Positions 21,595-25,877 of a stretch of 25,877 bases of DNA are shown in pieces (positions within the stretch are counted from its first letter, which is position 1; the number at the start of each line of letters is the position of its first letter). A program made the position numbers and the translations under genes. Under the pieces are notes generated by a model. The model was not told the DNA's origin. It worked only from the letters and a program-made list of their open reading frames with translations, and did no database searches. Source of the stretch: CBDUVZ01 sp965370805 (GTDB lineage Bacteria; Hydrothermota; Tepidihabitantia; Tepidihabitantales; Tepidihabitantaceae); assembly GCA_965370805.1 (NCBI GenBank), contig CBDUVZ010000031.1, positions 1-25,877 of the forward strand, given 5' to 3'.

Positions 21595-23493
21595 GTGATT
21601 GACGTTTCCGTGGACGGCAAGAGCCGTCAATTCGAGCCGGGTGTGACGGCCGGCAAGGTGCTGAAAGGCCGGAAGGCCCTGGCCGCCAGGGTCGACGGCC
21701 GTCTCGTCGACCTCTCAACGCAGCTCGAGCAGGACTGCACCATTGAGCCGGTCGGATTCGATTCGGACGAAGGCCGGGAACTGTACTGGCATTCGGCCGC
21801 TCACCTCATGGCCCAGGCCGTCAAGCAACTGTTTCCCGATGCCAAAGTAGCCATTGGCCCCGCGGTTTCCGAGGGTTTCTACTACGACTTCGATGTGGCG
21901 GCGCCGTTCACCGACAGCGACCTTAAGCGGATTGAGAAGCGGATGCGCCAGCTCAGCAAGAAGCAGACCCCGGTCGTCCACAAGTGGCTGGCCCGCGAGG
22001 AAGCGATTGAGCTCTTCCGGAGCCGGGGCGAGGACTACAAACTGGAGATTATCGAGGGCCTGGCCGACGAGAAGATATCGGTCTACGAGCAGGGCGATTT
22101 CGTGGACGTCTGCCGTGGACCGCACCTGCCGGACACCGGCAGGATCAAGGCGGTCAAGCTGTTGAGTGTGGCCGGTGCCTACTGGCACGGCGACGAGTCC
22201 AACCGGATGCTGTCCCGTATCTACGGAATCGCGTTCCCGACCGAGGAAGCCCTCAAGGAACACCTGGAGCGGCTGGAAGAAGCGAAACGGCGCGACCACC
22301 GCAAGCTGGGAACCGCGCTCGACCTCTTCAGCTTCCACGAGGAAGCCGGGGCCGGGCTGATGTTCTGGCACCCCAAGGGGGCGACGGTCCGGCGGCTGAT
22401 CCGGGAATACTGGACCCGCGAGCACCTGGCCGCGGGATACCAACTGGTCTCGACTCCGCACATCGCCCGCAGCGGACTGTGGCATACTTCCGGCCACTAC
22501 GACCACTACCGGGAGAACATGTACGTCCTGCCGGTGGACAACGAGGAATACGTTCTCAAGCCGATGAACTGTCCCGGTCACATGCTGATTTACCGTTCCC
22601 GGACCCACTCCTACCGCGACCTGCCGGTCCGACTGACCGAGTGGGGCACTGTTTATCGCTACGAACGTTCGGGCGCCCTGCACGGCGCGATGCGGGTCAG
22701 GGGTTTCACCCAGGATGACGCCCACATCTTCTGCACCGGCGACCAGATTGAGGCCGAAGTTCAGGGCGTGGTCGAGCTGTCCCTGAAGATACTGAAGACG
22801 TTCGGGTTCGAGAAGTTCGACGTGGACCTGTCGGTGCGCGACCCGAAACACCGGGAGAAGTACCTGGGGACCGACGAACAGTGGGAACTGGCCGAGAACT
22901 CGCTGGAGAGCGTTCTCAAGCGGACAGGATTGCCCTACCAGCGGGCCGAGGGCGAGGCAATCTTCTATGGCCCGAAAATCGACATCAAACTGGTCGACTC
23001 GCTGGGCAGGAAATGGCAGTGCCCGACCTGCCAGTTCGATTTCAACCTCGGAGCAAGGTTCAAGCTGCACTACACCGGCGAAGACGGCCGGCAGCACGGC
23101 GTCTACCTGGTGCATCGGACCATCCTCGGCGGTATCGAGCGATTCTTCGCGATACTGATTGAACACTACGGCGGGTCGTTCCCGATGTGGCTCGCGCCGG
23201 TGCAGGCCAGGGTGATGGCCGTGACCGACGGCCAGATCGACTATGCACAGGAAGTATTCCGGCGGTTCCGGGATGCGAATTTCAGGGTTGAAATCGACAC
23301 GAGAAACGATAAGATAGGGTACAAGATCAGTGAAGCAGAACGACAGAAGATACCATACATGATAGTCACTGGTGCCCGAGAGGCCCAGCGGCAGGCTGTT
23401 TCATTGCGCCGGCACGGCGAGGGCGACCTGGGAGTCCTTACTATCGAAGCGGCGCTGGCCCAACTCATGGAGGAATCCGCTGTACCGGGGTAG
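21595..23493 (+). CDS. thrS: Threonine-tRNA ligase
   Basis: A 632-residue class II synthetase of full length. The order is a TGS domain (MIDVSVDGKSRQFEPG), an editing domain with HSAAH and CRGPHLP, and the catalytic core with MNCPGHM, RYERSGALHGAMRVRGFTQD and VHRTILGGIERF (zinc Cys/His/His and motifs 2 and 3). Last comes the anticodon-binding domain (PVQARVMAVTDGQIDYAQEV). It contains WQCPTC where many family members have one Cys or none. GTG 21595 is 6 bp from the -10 box, so the transcript should be leaderless. It heads the thrS-infC-rpmI-rplT operon and overlaps infC by 14 bp. Confidence 0.97.
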   Translation: MIDVSVDGKSRQFEPGVTAGKVLKGRKALAARVDGRLVDLSTQLEQDCTIEPVGFDSDEGRELYWHSAAHLMAQAVKQLFPDAKVAIGPAVSEGFYYDFDVAAPFTDSDLKRIEKRMRQLSKKQTPVVHKWLAREEAIELFRSRGEDYKLEIIEGLADEKISVYEQGDFVDVCRGPHLPDTGRIKAVKLLSVAGAYWHGDESNRMLSRIYGIAFPTEEALKEHLERLEEAKRRDHRKLGTALDLFSFHEEAGAGLMFWHPKGATVRRLIREYWTREHLAAGYQLVSTPHIARSGLWHTSGHYDHYRENMYVLPVDNEEYVLKPMNCPGHMLIYRSRTHSYRDLPVRLTEWGTVYRYERSGALHGAMRVRGFTQDDAHIFCTGDQIEAEVQGVVELSLKILKTFGFEKFDVDLSVRDPKHREKYLGTDEQWELAENSLESVLKRTGLPYQRAEGEAIFYGPKIDIKLVDSLGRKWQCPTCQFDFNLGARFKLHYTGEDGRQHGVYLVHRTILGGIERFFAILIEHYGGSFPMWLAPVQARVMAVTDGQIDYAQEVFRRFRDANFRVEIDTRNDKIGYKISEAERQKIPYMIVTGAREAQRQAVSLRRHGEGDLGVLTIEAALAQLMEESAVPG

Positions 23494-24028
23494 AAGGGTT
23501 CCCCGCACCGGCTTCATCGGCCGGCCCAAGATCAATGAACAGATTCGCGTACCTTTCGTTCGCGTTGTGGGGCCGGACAAGAAGCCGATAGGAGTCATGC
23601 AGACGAAGGAAGCCCTGAGCATAGCCCGCCGCCAGGAACTGGACCTGGTCGTGCTGGCCCCCAACAGCGACCCTCCGGTTTGTGGCATCATTGACTTCGG
23701 AAGGTATCTCTATGAGCAGAAGGTCAAACAGAAGGAGTCGAAGAAGAAGCAGCACTCGGCACAGGTCCGGGACATGCGGATGAAGATGAAAATCGATACG
23801 CACGACTACAACGTGAAGATGAAGAAGATGCGTGAGCTGCTCGGTCAGAAAGACCGCATCAGAGTCACGCTCATCATCCGCGGCCGCGAAGTAGTCCACA
23901 TCGACCTGGCCTACAAGCTGCTTGAGCGGCTGAAGGAAGACCTCGTGGATATCGCCCGTTGTGAAGGGCAGCCGCGAGTCCAATTGATGGGACGCAAGTC
24001 AATCCAGATAATGATGGTGCCAAAATGA
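23480..24028 (+). CDS. infC: Translation initiation factor IF-3
   Basis: IF-3 keeps the 30S subunit free and rejects wrong initiation codons. The N-domain reads INEQIRVPFVRVVGPDKKPIG and LVVLAPNSDPPVCGIIDFGRYLYE. The linker is Lys-rich (VKQKESKKK), and the C-domain has MKIDTHDYNVKMKKMRELL and ITLIIRGRE-like VTLIIRGREVVHIDLA. No ATG, GTG or TTG suits the family start. CTG 23480 lies 6 bp after GGAGG (23469-23473) and gives 182 residues, matching normal IF-3. A rare start codon is known for infC (AUU in E. coli), where IF-3 represses its own translation; CTG here would allow the same control. It overlaps thrS by 14 bp and rpmI by 4 bp (ATGA). Confidence 0.95.
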   Translation: MYRGRRVPRTGFIGRPKINEQIRVPFVRVVGPDKKPIGVMQTKEALSIARRQELDLVVLAPNSDPPVCGIIDFGRYLYEQKVKQKESKKKQHSAQVRDMRMKMKIDTHDYNVKMKKMRELLGQKDRIRVTLIIRGREVVHIDLAYKLLERLKEDLVDIARCEGQPRVQLMGRKSIQIMMVPK

Positions 24029-24225
24029 AGACGAAAATGAAATCACTCAGCTCGCTCAAGAAGCGGGTAAAGAAAACCGGCAGTGGCAAGTATCTGCATC
24101 GCCACGGCGGAGCCAATCACAACAACGGCTGCAAGAGCAAACGGCGCAAGCGCAACCTCGGCGCTCCGGTCGTTGCCACCGTGACCCAGGCCAAGAGAAT
24201 CAAGAAGCTCGTTCCCTACATGTAA
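24025..24225 (+). CDS. rpmI: 50S ribosomal protein L35
   Basis: A 66-residue basic protein (MKTKMKSLSSLKKRVKKTGS, KYLHRHGGANHN) of normal L35 length. ATG overlaps the infC stop as ATGA, so translation is probably coupled to infC. It belongs to the conserved infC-rpmI-rplT block. Confidence 0.97.
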   Translation: MKTKMKSLSSLKKRVKKTGSGKYLHRHGGANHNNGCKSKRRKRNLGAPVVATVTQAKRIKKLVPYM

Positions 24226-24234
24226 GGAGCACCA

Positions 24235-24606
24235 ATGCCACGCGTAAGAACCGGACCCTATACCCACCGACGGCGGAAGAAATGGCTTAAAGCCGCCAAA
24301 GGCTACTGGGGCGCAAGGTCGAAGCTGTACAAGACCGCCCGGCTCCAGGTGATGCACGGCCTGCTGAGCGCCTACCGCGAGCGCAAGCGCAAGAAGCGGG
24401 TGTTCCGCAGCCTGATGATTACACGAATCAACGCCGGGCTCACCCACCACGACATGAACTACAGCACCTTCATTCACGGGCTCAAACTTGCCGGCATGGA
24501 ACTCGACCGCAGCGTGCTGTCGGAAATGGCGATACACGCTCCGGACGACTTCGGCCAGCTCGTTGTCCTGGCCCGGGAAAGCCTGAGCGATACCCAGCAC
24601 AACTAG
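24235..24606 (+). CDS. rplT: 50S ribosomal protein L20
   Basis: A 123-residue L20 (MPRVRTGPYTHRRRKKWLKA, AKGYWGARSKLYKTA, INAGLTHHDMNYSTFIHGLK) of normal length. ATG 24235 follows GTAAGGAGC with 4-5 bp spacing, 9 bp after rpmI. In other bacteria L20 or IF-3 feeds back on this operon; I see no leader RNA here that would show this. Last gene before the 24625 terminator; pheST does not follow. Confidence 0.97.
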   Translation: MPRVRTGPYTHRRRKKWLKAAKGYWGARSKLYKTARLQVMHGLLSAYRERKRKKRVFRSLMITRINAGLTHHDMNYSTFIHGLKLAGMELDRSVLSEMAIHAPDDFGQLVVLARESLSDTQHN

Positions 24607-24624
24607 TCCGGTAACCGGAAAGTG

Positions 24625-24653
24625 AGAGCCGCCGCTTGATGAGCGGCGGCTCT
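24625..24653. terminator. Strong hairpin between rplT and tRNA-Pro
   Basis: A perfect 12-bp stem, AGAGCCGCCGCT/AGCGGCGGCTCT, with loop TGATG (24637-24641). Only a short T-rich tail follows on the plus strand (TCTTCGTAGT). It lies between two convergent units and could end both. Confidence 0.75.
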
Positions 24654-24661
24654 TCGTAGTA

Positions 24662-24736
24662 TCGGGGCGACCCGATTCGAACGGGCGACCCCCAGCACCC
24701 CAAGCTGGTGCGCTAAACCAACTGCGCCACGCCCCG
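24662..24736 (-). tRNA. tRNA-Pro (anticodon GGG)
   Basis: On the minus strand the acceptor stem is CGGGGCG/CGCCCCG with an A discriminator, the anticodon stem CCAGC/GCTGG holds loop TTGGGGT (anticodon GGG, G37), and the T arm is GCCCG-TTCGAAT-CGGGT. CCA is not encoded. It has its own promoter at 24752-24780. Confidence 0.93.
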
Positions 24737-24751
24737 ACTGATTGCGGCTAA

Positions 24752-24780
24752 ATCCTATGGAGAAAAACCCGGACAGTCAA
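24752..24780 (-). promoter_or_regulatory. tRNA-Pro promoter
   Basis: Minus-strand TTGACT (24775-24780), 17-bp spacer, TAGGAT (24752-24757), the same hexamers as the EF-G-like gene. The predicted start is about 9 nt before the mature tRNA. Confidence 0.65.
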
Positions 24781-24793
24781 CACCAGTCATCCG

Positions 24794-25216
24794 TCACTCA
24801 AGCGGCACTTCGTTCACGTACACCTTGGCCAGACGTCCCTTCGGCAGCGAATAGACCAGCAACAACTCCCATCCGGCAATCACACGCTGGTCGGCCGCGA
24901 ACGCAAAAAACCGGACTACCGCTGCGCTGTTGGCCGAATCCAGTCCGGCATACATGAAATTGAACTCCAGCGGCGACTTGATATCCAACCGGCTCCGGGC
25001 CACGCGGCGCAGAACCCGTTCGTGCCGCTCCGCATCCTCACGCCAGCCCATCGCCCGCTGATACAGCGGGTCCCCGGCCCGGAGCATCTCGACGTAGTGG
25101 GGATACCGTCCGACTACGACATCCAGCCCGTCCGGCTCAGCCAGCCGGACCACCTGGGACTTCGGAACGCAAGCAGCCAGCAGAAACACGACTGCCATCA
25201 CTGCAACTCGAAACAC
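24794..25216 (-). CDS. Small putative lipoprotein of unknown function
   Basis: From GTG 25214-25216 the product is 140 residues and starts VFRVAVMAVVFLLAACVPKS, a lipoprotein signal with lipobox LAAC. The start is supported by a -10 box 5 bp upstream; the longer frame to 25255 would put residues before the signal and run over the promoter. The mature part has an N-terminal helical half (YPHYVEMLRAGDPLYQRAMG) and a beta-rich half (PLEFNFMYAGLD, RVIAGWELLLVYSLPKGRL). I do not recognise the family. It is predicted to be anchored in the periplasm or outer membrane. It stands alone upstream of tRNA-Pro. Confidence 0.75.
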   Translation of the reverse strand: MFRVAVMAVVFLLAACVPKSQVVRLAEPDGLDVVVGRYPHYVEMLRAGDPLYQRAMGWREDAERHERVLRRVARSRLDIKSPLEFNFMYAGLDSANSAAVVRFFAFAADQRVIAGWELLLVYSLPKGRLAKVYVNEVPLE

Positions 25217-25221
25217 GCTCA

Positions 25222-25249
25222 AGCCTAGCCCGCAGTCCTCCGGTGTCAA
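25222..25249 (-). promoter_or_regulatory. Promoter of the lipoprotein gene
   Basis: Minus-strand TTGACA (25244-25249), 16-bp spacer, TAGGCT (25222-25227), 5 bp to the GTG start, giving a predicted leaderless transcript. Confidence 0.65.
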
Positions 25250-25877
25250 CAGCACGGAGCCATTGCGCCATCCGATGGCTCACCGGAGCGGAGGGGTCTT
25301 TCAGGTCGTGTCAATTGCGCACGACGGACTGAGGTCGGTGCCGCCGAGGCATGGGAGCGAAGCGACCGCGGCAATCTTCCTCGTTTCATTCCCCATTCGC
25401 AATTCGGCACTCGGCATCCCCTGATGGTCCGCAATCACCAATCTGGAATCTACAATCGCACTCGGACCCTTGGACCCTTGAATCCTGGGACCCTTCCTGT
25501 CTTCAGCGTTCAGCGGCGGGCGCTTGGACCCGGACAGAGTGTCGCGTCACTGACCTTCCAATGCCAATAGTCTCTTATTATGTCCCCGGAATTCCCCCCG
25601 GAATTTCCATCTGGGACCGAAGGGCGGTCAGGGGAGTCCGAAATAGGTGGTTGTCCCTAATTAGCCCACTGGACGAGAACGGTCACGGCCTTCGCCACGA
25701 AGCCCGACATGACACCCGTGAACCCGCTCGTCACCATCACCGTCACGACCCCCGCCAAAGCCGCCGCTACGACAACCTACCTCTGCCTTTGACTCGCTGC
25801 GGCCGCGGCAGTCCAAGCAGACCCCGAACCGCCGCCCGAACCGACCGTCTTTCCTCAGAATTGGATCTGCCCGAAAT
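25250..25877. other. Repeat-rich stretch without a confident gene
   Basis: After the lipoprotein promoter no frame gives a recognisable protein on either strand. The stretch holds a GC-rich segment at 25340-25380 (GGGAGCGAAGCGACCGCGG), the second copy of the composite repeat, and a palindromic CCGGAATTCC motif near 25586-25607. The far end is cut by the window. Confidence 0.5.
25360..25515. repeat. Composite dispersed repeat, copy 2
   Basis: Same order and orientation as copy 1 at 1-156: GCGGCAATCTTCCTCGTTTC, CATTCGC/AATTCGG heptads, AATCTGG/CAATCTAC heptads, then CGGACCCTTGGACCCTTG octads. It differs by scattered substitutions and by loss of part of the CAATCTG run. In copy 1 a secreted-protein gene starts right after the repeat; here none is intact. 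Confidence 0.8.

Noticed and set aside
25657..25758. 33-residue hydrophobic minus-strand frame (VTVMVTSGFTGVMSGF...)
   Set aside because: It looks membrane-like but lacks a promoter, a Shine-Dalgarno or a known family, and short hydrophobic frames arise easily in this base composition.

Overview
The window looks like a chromosomal segment from a GC-rich, Gram-negative-type bacterium. Several exported proteins end in a C-terminal domain resembling the Por/type IX secretion sorting domain (YPNP...GxxV...PGxYxxR). This, with M6-protease/FG-GAP architectures and secreted beta-propellers, suggests an uncultured FCB-related lineage such as candidate division WOR-3/Stahlbacteria. That placement is inference; the sequence alone does not prove it. 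I see no phage, insertion sequence or CRISPR array.

Layout. 1-966: a composite dispersed repeat, then a small secreted three-repeat protein on the minus strand. 967-1607: a stretch without a confident gene, holding a consensus promoter and an intrinsic terminator that frame a candidate ~105-nt RNA. 1608-2782: a sigma-region-4-like protein and a small partner of unknown function. 2834-4252: a secreted YVTN-type beta-propeller. 4268-4615: an internally deleted GNAT acetyltransferase behind a 14-codon ORF. 4612-5321: a tRNA-Arg(ACG) - tadA - tRNA-Ser(CGA) cluster that places the A34 deaminase beside one of its substrates. 5396-14582: a compact plus-strand run of an M6-like metalloprotease with FG-GAP repeats, a 14-repeat secreted protein, a small membrane-associated protein, nadB and xerD. 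14579-16720 (minus): purM and a two-domain GNAT protein. 16878-18956: an atypical EF-G paralogue. 18953-21493 (minus): an overlapping ispF - rhomboid - glycosyltransferase operon. 21595-24606: the conserved thrS-infC-rpmI-rplT translation operon, then a terminator, tRNA-Pro(GGG) and a small lipoprotein on the minus strand. 25217-25877: repeat-rich DNA without a confident gene.

Two themes run through the window. First, degenerate tandem repeats phased at 7 bp (variants of CATTCGG and CAATCTG) and 8 bp (variants of TCGAGGGG/CCCCTTGA) occur between genes and also as in-frame segments of four different proteins, twice in the same kind of C-terminal domain. Second, many promoters (TTGACN, 16-17 bp, TANNNT) lie only 5-9 bp from the start codon, so the mRNAs of purM, ispF, thrS, the lipoprotein, the GNAT protein and others are predicted to be leaderless. 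Other genes use strong Shine-Dalgarno sequences, including two with apparent CTG start codons (infC and the M6 protease). All calls come from reading the sequence; no database search was run.
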